Notes: generated by a model from the sequence alone, not told the origin. DNA of 64,000 nucleotides from Poriferisocius sp965200775 (GCA_965200775.1 OZ241383.1:2418001-2482000); one strand, 5' to 3'; numbered from the stretch's first letter, positions 1 to 8,947 are shown. Made by a program: numbers and translations.

Positions 1-34
1 CGACAACCGGTTTGCCTCAGGAGCGAGGAGCCCG

Positions 35-1324
35 ATGGAACACCACATCGTCATAAGCGCAGACACCCACTGTGGCGCCGACTTGAGGGGCTACCGGCCC
101 TACCTGGAGTCGCGGTACCACGACGAGTTCGACCAGTGGGCCGAGTTCATGGAGGGGCACAACGAGCGCCGCAAGGCCATGTTCGCCGGCATGGAACGGT
201 CGCCGCTTGAGGTCGGGGTGGACGGCGACCCCGAAGTGTGGGGGCACCGCAACTGGTCGTCGTCGCATCGGCTGGCCGAGCAGGAGGCCGACGGCTTCAT
301 TGCCGAGGTGCTGTTCCCCAACACCCAGCCACCGTTCGCCCCGCCGGCGGCCACCGCTTTCGAGGCCCCGCCCTACAGCGACAACTTCGAGCACCGCTGG
401 GCCGGGCTGCGGGCCCACAACCGGTGGGTGGCCGATTTCGTGAGCCAGGCACCGAAGCGCCGGGCCGGCATCATCCAGGTGTTCCTCGGCGACGTGGAGG
501 GCTCGGTGGCCGAGATCGAGTGGGCCGCCGAGCAGGGCCTCACCGGAGGGGTGCTGATCCCCGGAGCCCCGCCCGACTCGCCGTTCGACCCTCTCTACTC
601 CAAGGCTTACGAACCCATCTGGGCCGCCAGCGCCGCAGCCGGGCTGCCCCTGAACCACCACGCCGGGGGCGCCTCCCCCAACTACGGGAACCACTTCCCG
701 GCGTCGCTGGCCATGTTCATGATGGAGGCCACCTGGTGGACCCAGCGGGCCTTGTGGCACCTCATGTTCTCGGGGGTGTTCGAGCGCTACCCCACCCTGA
801 AGTACGTGACCACCGAGACAGGCACCGCCTGGGTGCCCGAAACCCTGGGCAAGCTGGACCACTTCTTCCACCGCATGAAGCACTCCAAGTACGGCTCGGA
901 GTCGGTGTTCGGCGGCCAGGCGGTGGCCAACATGTCGCTCACCCCCAGCGAGTACTTCGCCCGCCAGTGCTACATCGGGGCCTCGTTCCTGCGCCCGTCG
1001 GAGGTGATGCTCACCCGGTCGATCGGCACCGACCGCATCATGTGGGGTTCCGACTACCCCCACATCGAGGGGTCGCATCCCCATACCCGCCAGCACCTGC
1101 GGCTCACCTTCGCCAACCTCACCGAGGCCGAGACCACCCAAATCCTGGGCACCAACGCCGCCGAGGTGTACGGGTTCGACCTGGACGCGCTAGCCCCGCT
1201 GGCCGAGCAGTTCTGCCCCACCAAGGCCGAGGTGGCCACCCCCATCGACTACGCCGACATACCCGAGCGAGCCAAGGGCTGCCCCGGCATGAACCCCCTC
1301 AACCAGCTCGAGCCCGCGGCATAG
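35..1324 (+). CDS. Amidohydrolase family protein (amidohydrolase_2 / ACMSD-like TIM barrel)
   Basis: 429 aa. A metal-dependent hydrolase or decarboxylase of the amidohydrolase_2 superfamily, expected to be cytoplasmic. The N-terminus carries the metal-binding Asp-x-His motif (SADTHCG, residues 8-14), a middle NHH motif (about 208-210) supplies further histidines, and MWGSDYPH (about 337-344) gives the conserved Asp near the C-terminus. The length fits the family. The ATG at 35 is preceded by a purine-rich GAGGAG site. It is followed after 24 bases by an SDR gene and then an acyl-CoA synthetase, all on the same strand, which suggests an operon. In such clusters these enzymes often decarboxylate or hydrolyse ring-cleavage products before CoA activation; the actual substrate is not known. 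The family assignment is firm and the reaction is open. Confidence 0.88.
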   Translation: MEHHIVISADTHCGADLRGYRPYLESRYHDEFDQWAEFMEGHNERRKAMFAGMERSPLEVGVDGDPEVWGHRNWSSSHRLAEQEADGFIAEVLFPNTQPPFAPPAATAFEAPPYSDNFEHRWAGLRAHNRWVADFVSQAPKRRAGIIQVFLGDVEGSVAEIEWAAEQGLTGGVLIPGAPPDSPFDPLYSKAYEPIWAASAAAGLPLNHHAGGASPNYGNHFPASLAMFMMEATWWTQRALWHLMFSGVFERYPTLKYVTTETGTAWVPETLGKLDHFFHRMKHSKYGSESVFGGQAVANMSLTPSEYFARQCYIGASFLRPSEVMLTRSIGTDRIMWGSDYPHIEGSHPHTRQHLRLTFANLTEAETTQILGTNAAEVYGFDLDALAPLAEQFCPTKAEVATPIDYADIPERAKGCPGMNPLNQLEPAA

Positions 1325-1348
1325 CCGCAACCCCAGGGAGGCAATCTC

Positions 1349-2254
1349 ATGAGCAATACCGCAGCATCCGAACGACTTGACGTGCGCGACATGGTGGCGG
1401 TGGTCACCGGGGGCGCGGGCGGCATCGGCAAGGGCATCGTGACCGCACTGTTGCAGCGGGGAGCCACGGTGGTCGTCGCCGACATCGAGGCCGACACCAC
1501 CGAGGCCACCGTGGCCGAGCTCTCCGGGCTGGGCCTGGTGTCGGGTTGGCCCACCGATGTCTCAAACGAGGATTCGGTGGCCGCCCTGGCCGACCATGTC
1601 TACGAGGCCCACGGGCGCTGCAACCTGCTGTTCAACAACGCAGGGGTCACCTCGGGGGGTGGCGGTAAGCCCTGGGAGCAGGAGCCCAACGACTGGCGCT
1701 GGTGCTTCAGCGTGAATGTGTTCGGCGTGGCCATTGGGACAACCGAGTTCGTCCCCCGCATGATCGCCGGTGGCCTGCCAGGCCAGATCATCAACACCTC
1801 CTCGGGCGACGGCGGGTTCGCCCCGGTGCCCACCGCTTCGGTGTACGCCTCGTCGAAGGCTGCCGTTAGCTGTTTCACCGAGGCGCTGCACACCAACCTG
1901 ATCCGCGAGGGCTGCGACCTGCGGGCCTCGGTGCTCTACCCGTCGGGGGGGATGCTGGACACCGGCCTGTTTACGGCCCAGCGCAACCGCCCTGCCCATC
2001 TCGCTCGCAAGGGGGAGGCCACCGGGCGACGCAGCATGACCTTCGAGGAACTCAAGGAGATGATGACCAGGATCCGGGGCTACGAGCCCGAGGTGGCCGA
2101 TCTGGTGGAGCACGGCAACTTCGTTGTGGACTGCGTCGAGGCCCGCCGGTTCATCATCGGCCGCAACATTGAGGACACCGTCGAGCTGCTGCACCGCAGG
2201 GCCGATGCCATCGGCCGCTACGAGGTGCCGGACCATCACGATCTCGGCCTCTGA
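1349..2254 (+). CDS. SDR family NAD(P)-dependent oxidoreductase
   Basis: 301 aa classical short-chain dehydrogenase/reductase. The Rossmann glycine motif TGGAGGIG lies near residue 20, NNAG near 95, the catalytic Ser in NTSSGDGG near 150, and the Tyr/Lys pair in YASSK near 170. All four expected catalytic elements are present. An acidic residue (D45 region, VVADIEAD) after the second beta strand favours NAD over NADP, which is inference. The gene begins 24 bases after the amidohydrolase and its end is only about 20 bases from the likely GTG start of the acyl-CoA synthetase. It probably oxidises a hydroxyacyl or alcohol intermediate in the same pathway; the substrate cannot be read from sequence. 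Confidence 0.88.
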   Translation: MSNTAASERLDVRDMVAVVTGGAGGIGKGIVTALLQRGATVVVADIEADTTEATVAELSGLGLVSGWPTDVSNEDSVAALADHVYEAHGRCNLLFNNAGVTSGGGGKPWEQEPNDWRWCFSVNVFGVAIGTTEFVPRMIAGGLPGQIINTSSGDGGFAPVPTASVYASSKAAVSCFTEALHTNLIREGCDLRASVLYPSGGMLDTGLFTAQRNRPAHLARKGEATGRRSMTFEELKEMMTRIRGYEPEVADLVEHGNFVVDCVEARRFIIGRNIEDTVELLHRRADAIGRYEVPDHHDLGL

Positions 2255-2273
2255 GCGGGCCGCCCGGTCTCCC

Positions 2274-3809
2274 GTGGCTTCGATCTTCTCCCCTCTTTCC
2301 TATCCGGCCGGGGCCGGGATCCACGGCCTGCTGGAGAGTGCCGCTCGTGACCATGGCGATGCGGTCGCCATACGGTTCGGTGACTTTGAACTGACCTACC
2401 GGGCATTTGATGCCATGGCCGAGGATTTCGCCGCCGTGCTGGCGGACCGGGGGGTGGCTTCGGGCCAACGGGTGGCGGTGATGGCCGGAAACCGCCCCGA
2501 GTTCTTCGGCGCTGTGTTCGGGATTCTCAAACTGGGGGCCGCCGCGGTCATGGTCAGCTCGGCGTGGAAGGAGGTGGAGGTGGCCCACGCCTTCGACCTC
2601 ACCGAGCCGAACCTGGTGGTGACCGACGGCGACACCCACCTGCGCCTGCCCGCTCACATGGCCGACCGGGTGCTCCACCTCGACGACGACGGCGAGGTTC
2701 GGGGTCTGCTCGACCGCTCGAGCCCGCCGCCGACTGCTCCCCGACCCGACATTGAAGATTGGCGCGAGACCGACGCTGTGCTGGTGTTTAGTTCTGGAAC
2801 CACCGGGATGCCCAAGGCGGTGCGCCACACCCACGCCGGGCTGATGGCGGCCACCGTCCAGTGGGGGTCGGTGCTGGGCCTCACCCACGACGACCGCTTT
2901 CAGATCGCTACCCCGCCGTTCCATATTCTCGGCCTGCTCAACACGCTGGCCTCGGTGTGGGCCGGTTCGTCGGTGCGGTTGCACCCCCGATTCGATCTGG
3001 ACGCGGTGCTGGCTGCCATCGAGTCAGACCGCATCACCCTGGAAATGGCGGTGGCACCCATTGCTCTGGCCATGGCCGAGCACCCTCGCTTGGAGGAGTA
3101 CGACCTGTCGTCGCTCCGCTACATCATGTGGGGAGCCACCCCTGTGACCGAGGCCGTGGCCCAGCGGGTAACCGAGCGCACCGGGGTGCGGTTCCTGCCT
3201 GCTTACGGGGCCAGCGAGGTTCCGGTCATCGCCGGCAACCCGGTTCACCGCCCCGACCTTTGGCGGCTGGACTCGGTTGGCCTGCCCGTCCACGATGTTC
3301 GGGTTCGCATTGCCGACCTGGACACCGGTGCAGTGCTGGCCGACGGAGAGGTGGGGGAGATTCAGGCCCGGAGCCCGGCGACCATGGCCGGATACCTGCC
3401 CGACGAGGCCAACGCCGAGGCGTTCGACGGTGGCTGGTACCGAACCGGCGACGTGGGGTGGATGGAGCCCGACGGGTGGCTGCACATCACAGACCGGGCC
3501 AAGGAGATGATCAAGGTCAAGGGCTTCCAGGTGGCCCCCGCCGAGGTGGAAGCGGTTCTGCTTGACCATCCCGCCGTGGCCGACTGCGCCGTGTTCGGGG
3601 TGCCCGACCCCGAGTTGGGAGAAGCGGTGGTAGCAGCGGTTAAGCCCGCTGCCGACACCGTCGGACCCGCCGAGGAGCTGAAAACCCTGGTCGCCCAAAC
3701 CCTGGCTACCTACAAGCACCTCCGAGAGCTCCACGTGGTTGACGACATCCCCCGCCTCCCCTCAGGCAAGGTCCTACGCCGAGAACTCAAAGCCCGCTTC
3801 ACCCCCTAA
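2274..3809 (+). CDS. AMP-dependent acyl-CoA synthetase (ANL superfamily)
   Basis: About 511 aa with a GTG start at 2274. An open frame extends further upstream but overlaps the SDR gene and is not protein-like there. The enzyme adenylates a carboxylic acid and transfers it to CoA. Motifs in order: the P-loop-like FSSGTTGMPKAVRHTH, the YGASE motif, YRTGDVGW with the ribose-binding Asp, the hinge and core IKVKGFQVAPAEVE, and the C-terminal LPSGKVLRRELK with the catalytic lysine. All conserved residues are present, so the enzyme should be active. It is the third gene of a probable operon with the amidohydrolase and SDR, consistent with activating a fatty or aromatic acid. Chain-length specificity cannot be assigned. 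Confidence 0.9.
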   Translation: MASIFSPLSYPAGAGIHGLLESAARDHGDAVAIRFGDFELTYRAFDAMAEDFAAVLADRGVASGQRVAVMAGNRPEFFGAVFGILKLGAAAVMVSSAWKEVEVAHAFDLTEPNLVVTDGDTHLRLPAHMADRVLHLDDDGEVRGLLDRSSPPPTAPRPDIEDWRETDAVLVFSSGTTGMPKAVRHTHAGLMAATVQWGSVLGLTHDDRFQIATPPFHILGLLNTLASVWAGSSVRLHPRFDLDAVLAAIESDRITLEMAVAPIALAMAEHPRLEEYDLSSLRYIMWGATPVTEAVAQRVTERTGVRFLPAYGASEVPVIAGNPVHRPDLWRLDSVGLPVHDVRVRIADLDTGAVLADGEVGEIQARSPATMAGYLPDEANAEAFDGGWYRTGDVGWMEPDGWLHITDRAKEMIKVKGFQVAPAEVEAVLLDHPAVADCAVFGVPDPELGEAVVAAVKPAADTVGPAEELKTLVAQTLATYKHLRELHVVDDIPRLPSGKVLRRELKARFTP

Positions 3810-3891
3810 CCCCCAGGCCCTAACTGCCCTGCAGCGCTCTGGCTTCTAGCTATAGTTTCCCCAGACGGAATGATCATCGACGGAGGCGACG

Positions 3892-4041
3892 ATTACTGGC
3901 GACCATGAGTTCATTGAACGGCGCGAGGCGAAGGTGATCTTGGCGCCTGGTCAAGAACCCATCCCGGTCACCGTCAAGGTCAACTGGGGTACCCGCAACC
4001 GACGCAACTACATCACCTACCCCGCCCCGGACCCGGAGTAG
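3892..4041 (+). other. Gene-poor stretch with a possible tiny ORF
   Basis: From 3810 to 4053 no convincing gene is seen. One plus-strand frame runs open from just after a TGA near 3872 to a TAG at 4039-4041. It could begin at an ATT (3892) or GTG (3934) codon and would give at most 49 residues, ending NYITYPAPDPE. It has no good ribosome-binding site and no family I recognise. It may be the tail of a degraded gene, since the neighbouring VapC on the other strand is also a remnant. Confidence 0.2.
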
Positions 4042-4053
4042 GGATAAGCCCCC

Positions 4054-4155
4054 TCAGCCCTGTGGTCCCCAGACCACGGGAAGCCGCCTGTCCGCGGCGT
4101 TCTCACGTTGAAGGAAGGCCAACAGCGCCAGTGCGTCCAGGACTGCGCTCTCTAC
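4054..4155 (-). pseudogene. VapC-type PIN toxin remnant (5' end only)
   Basis: Reading directly on from the antitoxin gene in another frame gives VESAVLDALALLAFLQRE followed by about 15 residues and a TGA. This matches the first strand and helix of a PIN-domain toxin: the hydrophobic strand, the first catalytic Asp in VLDA and the LLAFLQRE helix. Only about 33 codons remain of the usual 125-140. The codon where a start is expected is GTA, which is not a normal initiator, so both ends are damaged. The position, overlapping the antitoxin stop by a few bases, is the standard place for a VapC. The call rests on the short N-terminal motif plus synteny. Confidence 0.6.
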
Positions 4156-4394
4156 TCGTCTTCCTCGGCGGAGACCTTTCTGCGTTCGGCAAGAAGTTCA
4201 TCTACCAGCCCGAGTCCAGCCATATCGTCTTGCACTCGATTCAATAGCTGGTCGCGGGTCAGTAGCACCACGCCGTTGGGAGCAGCAAGGAAGACCAGCG
4301 GCGTCCCGCCCACAAGACTTGCGGCGCGGCGCACCTCGGAAGGCACAACTACCCTTCCGCGCTTGTCCATGACGGCAGCGTTGGCACCCAACAT
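4152..4394 (-). CDS. AbrB/MazE (SpoVT-like) antitoxin, VapB-type
   Basis: 80 aa. The SpoVT/AbrB swapped-hairpin DNA-binding fold is visible as MDKRGRVVVPSEVRRAASL followed by GTPLVFLAAPNGVVLLTRDQL, with an acidic and basic C-terminal tail (LLAERRKVSAEEDE) that would wrap the toxin. Antitoxins of this type bind their own promoter and neutralise a PIN-domain RNase. Here the partner immediately downstream is only a remnant, so this gene is an orphan antitoxin. It might persist as a regulator or protect against related toxins. The start could be the ATG at 4394 or the internal Met nine codons later; the first is kept. Confidence 0.8.
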   Translation of the reverse strand: MLGANAAVMDKRGRVVVPSEVRRAASLVGGTPLVFLAAPNGVVLLTRDQLLNRVQDDMAGLGLVDELLAERRKVSAEEDE

Positions 4395-4486
4395 CAGCGT
4401 TTCCCCTGTCTAAACGGCAGTGCCCATGCTATGGCTTGTCAGCCCACATAGCTACTGCATATCCCACAGGTGGCAGCAGCAAGGCC

Positions 4487-6007
4487 CTAGCCGCCGATGT
4501 CGAGGGGGCCGGCGAGTTCGACGAACTCCTTGTTGGCGTAGTCGTATTCCACGAGGAAGAGAGCGTCGGTGGCGTCCACCTTGTCGGAGCTGACGGAGGC
4601 GAACTGGGTCCCGGGAATCGACAGATCGGGGGTGTTGTCCAGCGCCGCAACCCAGGACTCGTTGGTCAGATCGGGGCCGGCTGCCTCGGCAATCTGAATG
4701 AACATGGACAGATCACGACAGGTGTTGAGCAGGGCAGCCCAGTAGTTGTCCTCGCCTTCCTCCAGCTCTTCGGGGAACTTGACCTCGACTCCGATGGCAG
4801 GCTCCACCACCTCGATGCACTGCAGGATGCGGGGGTCGTCCACCGGGGTAGGCCCTTGGCGGGTGGTGAGCACCCGAGTTTCCGAGCTGAGAGTGGTGGG
4901 TGGCTCCCGCAACCAATCACTGATCCGATCCCCGTTGCCAATCAGGTACACGAACTCGGGAGCGTTGCGCCAAAGCTGGTCGTTACGGTAGGACCCCTCG
5001 CCCAACAACAGCACCGAAACCACTCCCTGACTGCGTGCCCGCTCGATGAACACATCCACCTCGGTCTGGGTGGCGTACTCGTCCCCGGTGGAGGTAACCA
5101 CCCCGGCCACGGGAACCTCGGCCCCGGCAGCCTCCAGGCTTTCCGCCGTAAAGTCAACCAGCCCCTGTAGCTCGGGATTGGAGCCAATGACCATAACCGG
5201 GCTCACTTCACCAATCAGCCCGGTTTGCTCCAGAACCGATGCGAACGCGGCAGTGCGCCGCTCAAGGCTCATCTGCGTGCTGACCCACAATCCCTTGGAG
5301 GCTTCAGCATGTTCCGGGCTGGGCAGGCCCCCCACCAGGATGGTCTCGTGGACAACGGTAAAGCAGGTGTTGACGTTTTCCGTTCCCGGCCCGGCAAACC
5401 CATTGATCACCGCAAACACCTGAACGTCCTCGGTGAGCTTGAGACAAGCTGCTTCCGCGGTGGTGGCCCCCACCGGCAGGAACTTTTCCGAGACCACCTC
5501 GAGGCGCCGCCCCAGCACCCCGCCCTGCTCGTTGTACCAGTCCACCAAGGCGTGGAACGTGGGGGTGTAGCCCTTGTAAGACAGGTCGAGGCCGAAGTCC
5601 TGGTTCAACGTCTCAAAGTCGATGGCCACAAAGCCGATGAGGATCGACTCAGAGGTCACCCCCCGGAACGAGTCGGTCAACACGATGGGCTCTTCGGTGG
5701 CCTCGGGGGTCGCATCGGGAGCGGCCTCCGGTTCCTCGGTTTCCTCGGTAGCCGGTGCGTCCGAGCCTTCATCGGCATCGGGTTCCTCAGCGGGCTCGGG
5801 CTCCTCGGTGGCATCTGCGTCACCGGAACCGGCGGAGTCGGACGGCTCGGCTGCTTCCGTTGCCTCGGGAGCGGGGGCCGTGTCCACCCCTCCGGCGTCA
5901 TCGTCGTCGTTGCCGCTCCCACATGCCGCGGCCAACAGCGCCACCACCGCCAGAGCCACCAACCACCGCACAACGGCTGATGACGAACGAGTCTTGGAGG
6001 TCTTCAT
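4487..6007 (-). CDS. Lipoprotein substrate-binding protein, branched-chain amino-acid type (Peripla_BP_6-like)
   Basis: 506 aa from the ATG at 6007, which places a proper lipoprotein signal at the N-terminus: a basic start, a hydrophobic stretch and the lipobox LAAAC. A long acidic Glu/Pro/Thr linker (about residues 35-110) then tethers the domain to the cell surface. The domain starts near ILIGFVAIDFETLNQ and follows the type I periplasmic-binding fold, with YNEQGGVLGRRLEVV a typical LivJ-family signature. It would present a ligand to an ABC permease, but no permease genes are in this window. The neighbouring catabolic genes suggest an organic acid or amide rather than an amino acid, which is inference. 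Confidence 0.82.
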   Translation of the reverse strand: MKTSKTRSSSAVVRWLVALAVVALLAAACGSGNDDDDAGGVDTAPAPEATEAAEPSDSAGSGDADATEEPEPAEEPDADEGSDAPATEETEEPEAAPDATPEATEEPIVLTDSFRGVTSESILIGFVAIDFETLNQDFGLDLSYKGYTPTFHALVDWYNEQGGVLGRRLEVVSEKFLPVGATTAEAACLKLTEDVQVFAVINGFAGPGTENVNTCFTVVHETILVGGLPSPEHAEASKGLWVSTQMSLERRTAAFASVLEQTGLIGEVSPVMVIGSNPELQGLVDFTAESLEAAGAEVPVAGVVTSTGDEYATQTEVDVFIERARSQGVVSVLLLGEGSYRNDQLWRNAPEFVYLIGNGDRISDWLREPPTTLSSETRVLTTRQGPTPVDDPRILQCIEVVEPAIGVEVKFPEELEEGEDNYWAALLNTCRDLSMFIQIAEAAGPDLTNESWVAALDNTPDLSIPGTQFASVSSDKVDATDALFLVEYDYANKEFVELAGPLDIGG

Positions 6008-6148
6008 GGTTGTTTCCCAATCTGAAGGGCACCCACCGACGGGACGAAACATCTGGTCTGAACAGTGAAACCTAGCCCGCGACCCCAGCTGAAACCCAGG
6101 GCTAGCCCCGGCCCCTGGATGTCAGCTTCGCCTTTCCCTCCTCAAACC

Positions 6149-7018
6149 TCACCGAACCGTGGCCCTTCCCTTGTCCAGCAGCGTGGTACCCCGGCCCGAC
6201 ACCACCCGGAACAAAACGCTGCCGGGCTCGCCGGGTTCGTGCCATATCTGGGTGGTGAGAACGTCGCCGTTGTAGCCCGGAGCGGCGAACCGCCCGCCCA
6301 TCGACCCCAGCACCATTGGATCTCCGCCGCACACCGTCTCCACCAGTGCCCTGCAGGCGAACCCGAAGGTGTTGAGCCCCATGAGGATGGGGGCGTCGAA
6401 CCCGGCGGCGGCGGCCACCGAGGGGTCGTAGTGGATGAGGTTGGGGTCATTCCCACCGTGGCGGTAGAGCAGCGACTGCATCGGGAGGGTCTGCCAATCC
6501 ACCGAGGCATCGGGCGGCGAATCGCCCACCTCCCACACCGGCGTCCGGGGACCGGGGTCGCCCCCGAAACCTCCCTCGCCCATCACAAACAGCTTAGACC
6601 CCACGGAGTAAAGCGGCTGCCCTGTGGCTGCGTCCACCGAGGTGCTCTCGGTATGGACCACTGCCCCGGAGCCCTTGTCGTAGATGCCCACCACCGTCGA
6701 GGTGCCGACAACCGACCCGGACGGGCCGATCTCGCCGTGAACGGTCAGCTCCTGCTCGCCGTGGACCAACTGGTGGATTTGGAAGTCACCAAACGGCAGC
6801 GACGACGCGTCCCCCTGGCCTGCGCGATCGGATCGTCCCCCCGAACAGACGAAGCTGGGATACACCCTCTGAGGGTGGCCTGAGGCCCGCTCCCCCACAT
6901 AGGCCAGATCATCGAACCCCGCACCAACGCTGAGGGCGTACAGGGTGCAGTCTCGGGGCAGCCAGCTCCGCTCGGAGGGCTCGCTCTGGTGTCCGACCAT
7001 GTCCAGGTTCATCGCCAT
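6149..7018 (-). CDS. MaoC family dehydratase, double hot-dog (2-enoyl-CoA hydratase type)
   Basis: About 289 aa, starting at the ATG at 7018; a TTG six codons upstream is possible. Hydratase-2 enzymes add water to trans-2-enoyl-CoA. The length fits the fused two-hot-dog arrangement of HSD17B4-like hydratases. The C-terminal half carries the catalytic signature YRHGGNDPNLIHYDP, with Asp and His in the expected D-x-N-x2-H spacing, followed by GFDAPILMGLNTFG. The N-terminal half is the non-catalytic substrate-binding hot-dog. It is transcribed away from the enoyl-CoA hydratase at 7226; a tandem repeat lies between their start codons. It probably works with the nearby acyl-CoA genes in a beta-oxidation-like route. 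Confidence 0.85.
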   Translation of the reverse strand: MAMNLDMVGHQSEPSERSWLPRDCTLYALSVGAGFDDLAYVGERASGHPQRVYPSFVCSGGRSDRAGQGDASSLPFGDFQIHQLVHGEQELTVHGEIGPSGSVVGTSTVVGIYDKGSGAVVHTESTSVDAATGQPLYSVGSKLFVMGEGGFGGDPGPRTPVWEVGDSPPDASVDWQTLPMQSLLYRHGGNDPNLIHYDPSVAAAAGFDAPILMGLNTFGFACRALVETVCGGDPMVLGSMGGRFAAPGYNGDVLTTQIWHEPGEPGSVLFRVVSGRGTTLLDKGRATVR

Positions 7019-7056
7019 GGCCCCATTGTGTCCCAAACCAGCTCCGTACCTCTCCT

Positions 7057-7199
7057 CGCTTCACCGGACTGTTCGCCTGGAGGCACCACACCCGGGCAGT
7101 TGCCCAAAAGCCAGACCCCTTCGCTTCACCGGACTGTTCGCCTGGAGGCCCGACACCCGGGCAGTTGCCCAAAAGCCAGACCCCTTCGCTTCACCGGAG
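7057..7199. repeat. 65-bp tandem repeat, two copies plus 12 bp
   Basis: Two near-identical 65-bp copies start at 7057 and 7122, followed by a 12-bp third partial copy at 7187. The copies differ mainly in the short stretch after CTGGAGGC. Each contains CACCCGGGCAGTTGCCC, a short imperfect palindrome. The array sits between the divergent MaoC and enoyl-CoA hydratase genes and ends about 27 bases before the ATG at 7226, so it could change promoter spacing. No coding frame in it looks real. Confidence 0.9.
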
Positions 7200-7225
7200 A
7201 TTTCGCTGGGGGATACGGTGGGGAG

Positions 7226-8008
7226 ATGGCCGACCCCCGAGTACAGCTAACCGTTGACGGTCACATCGCCGTCATCACCAACAACAACCCCGCCAAGCAC
7301 AACGCTTTTGACGACGAGATGGACTTCGCCCTGTTCGAGATCCTCGACCAGATCAAGGCCGACAAGTCCATCCGGGCCGTGGTGTGGCGGGGCGAGGGCA
7401 AGTCTTGGTCGTCGGGCCGGGATGTCTCGGCCATCGGCGGCGGTCAGGTGGACATGGCCCACCACGCTCTTATGGAGCGGGGCCAGCGGGGCATCCAGCA
7501 GCTCTGGGAAATCGACGCCCCGGTGATCGTGGCCATGAAGGGCTGGTCCATTGGCGGGTCGTTCCAGCGGGCCCTTTTGTGCGACGTGAGGGTGGCCGCC
7601 GAGGGGGCCCGGTTCATGCTCCCCGAGGTGACCCACGGGGTGATCCCCGATACCGGCGGGGTGGGACGGCTGTTCGAGATCTGCGGGTCGGGTCTGGTCA
7701 GCGACATGGTGCTCACAGGCCGGGTGCTGAGCGCCGAGGAAGCCCTAACCCACGGCATCGTTTCTCGCATCGTGGAGCCCGATGCCCTCGACGACTGCGT
7801 GATGGAGATGGCCACCAAGATCGCCGCCGCCTCGCCCTACGTGGTGCAGCTCGCCCGGCGGGTTATACGCAACCTGGCCGACGAGGGGCTCCGGCGGTCC
7901 ATGAACGACGAGTACGCCTACCAGACCCTCATCAACCGGTCGGACGACTTCGTCGAGTTCCGGGCCGCCCGGGCCGAAGAGCGCCAGCCCCAATACAAAC
8001 GGTCGTAA
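7226..8008 (+). CDS. Enoyl-CoA hydratase/isomerase (crotonase) family protein
   Basis: 260 aa. The ATG at 7226 is preceded by GGGGAG and begins a normal crotonase N-terminus (VQLTVDGHIAVITNNNP); the longer open frame upstream runs through the tandem repeat and is not coding. The oxyanion-hole segments are visible as GKSWSSGRDVSAI and the glycine-rich KGWSIGGSFQRALLCD, followed by LPEVTHGVIPDTGGVGRL. The Glu of PEVTHG corresponds to a common catalytic position. It is followed 57 bases later by a dienoyl-CoA-reductase-like SDR on the same strand, then HyuB and HyuA. The exact reaction (hydration, isomerisation or hydrolysis) is not certain. Confidence 0.87.
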   Translation: MADPRVQLTVDGHIAVITNNNPAKHNAFDDEMDFALFEILDQIKADKSIRAVVWRGEGKSWSSGRDVSAIGGGQVDMAHHALMERGQRGIQQLWEIDAPVIVAMKGWSIGGSFQRALLCDVRVAAEGARFMLPEVTHGVIPDTGGVGRLFEICGSGLVSDMVLTGRVLSAEEALTHGIVSRIVEPDALDDCVMEMATKIAAASPYVVQLARRVIRNLADEGLRRSMNDEYAYQTLINRSDDFVEFRAARAEERQPQYKRS

Positions 8009-8065
8009 GGATCGTCCACCCCGTAACCAACCGACTACAGCGCCCCTCGAAGGAGAAACCACACA

Positions 8066-8947
8066 ATGACCGACATCATCGGACTGCCCGAACCCCCGGA
8101 GGAGGGATCCACCGCTCTGGCCCCTGGTGCCTACGACGGCCAGACCGTGTTCATCACCGGCGGCGGCACCGGGTTGGGCAAGGCCATCGCCACCGAGTTC
8201 GCCCGGCTGGGCGCCAACCTGGTGATCGCCAGCCGCAAACCCGAACACCTCGAAGCGGGACAGGCCGCCATTGAGGGAGTGGGGGCTGAGGTGCTGGTTG
8301 TGGGCTGCGACATCCGCCAACCCGAGCAGATCGCCGAGGCTTTCGACTCCGCTGCCGACCGGTTCGGCCACCCCGGAGTGCTCATCAACAACGCTGCGGC
8401 CAACTTCCCGGTGCCGGCCGAGGACATGTCTCCCAACGCCTGGCGCACCGTCGTGGACATCACCCTCAACGGCACGTTCTTCTGCGCCCGGGAGTTTGCC
8501 CGCCGTCATTTCGTAGCCGGCACACCGGCGTCCATAGTGAACATCGGGGCGTCCTACGCCTGGACCGGCGGCCCCGGTTTCGCCCACTCCGCAGCAGCCA
8601 AGGCCGGGGTCAAGTCGATGACCGAGAGCCTGGCCGTGGAGTGGGGTCCCTACGGCATCCAGGTTAACGGTCTGGTGCCGGGCCTGTTCCCCCACGAGGA
8701 CATGACCTCCGACATCCGCTCCAGCCTCGACCGCACCCACGAGAAAGACCCGTGCCAACCGGCCATGCGGGTGGGAAAGCTGCGGGAGCTGGGCTGGGCC
8801 GCCACCTTCTTGGCCTCCCCCTTCGCCCGGTTCATCAGCGGTCACACCATGGTGGTGGACGGAGCCAACTGGCAGCGCCGTTCCATGACCAACCCGGCGG
8901 TGATCACCATCCGAGACCAGATGGGCAAGGGCCCGTTCGAGCCCTAG
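8066..8947 (+). CDS. SDR family oxidoreductase, 2,4-dienoyl-CoA reductase-like
   Basis: 293 aa. The cofactor motif ITGGGTGLGKAIA sits near residue 30, SRKPEHL after the second strand suggests NADP binding, and NNAAANF corresponds to NNAG. The usual YxxxK active site reads HSAAAKAG here: His occupies the Tyr position while the Lys is kept. That replacement, together with LAVEWGPYGIQVNGLVPG, is typical of the 2,4-dienoyl-CoA reductase branch, so the gene is probably functional rather than damaged. Such enzymes reduce conjugated dienoyl-CoA esters during breakdown of unsaturated acids. The start is preceded by AAGGAG. It lies between the crotonase and HyuB genes. Confidence 0.82.
   Translation: MTDIIGLPEPPEEGSTALAPGAYDGQTVFITGGGTGLGKAIATEFARLGANLVIASRKPEHLEAGQAAIEGVGAEVLVVGCDIRQPEQIAEAFDSAADRFGHPGVLINNAAANFPVPAEDMSPNAWRTVVDITLNGTFFCAREFARRHFVAGTPASIVNIGASYAWTGGPGFAHSAAAKAGVKSMTESLAVEWGPYGIQVNGLVPGLFPHEDMTSDIRSSLDRTHEKDPCQPAMRVGKLRELGWAATFLASPFARFISGHTMVVDGANWQRRSMTNPAVITIRDQMGKGPFEP

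Noticed and set aside
2124..2273. Upstream extension of the acyl-CoA synthetase
   Set aside because: It overlaps the SDR gene and reads as Arg/Ser/Pro-rich shadow sequence; homology begins at the GTG at 2274.
8066..8947. Catalytic Tyr loss as damage in the SDR gene
   Set aside because: His at this position with HSAAAKAG is a normal feature of the dienoyl-CoA reductase branch.
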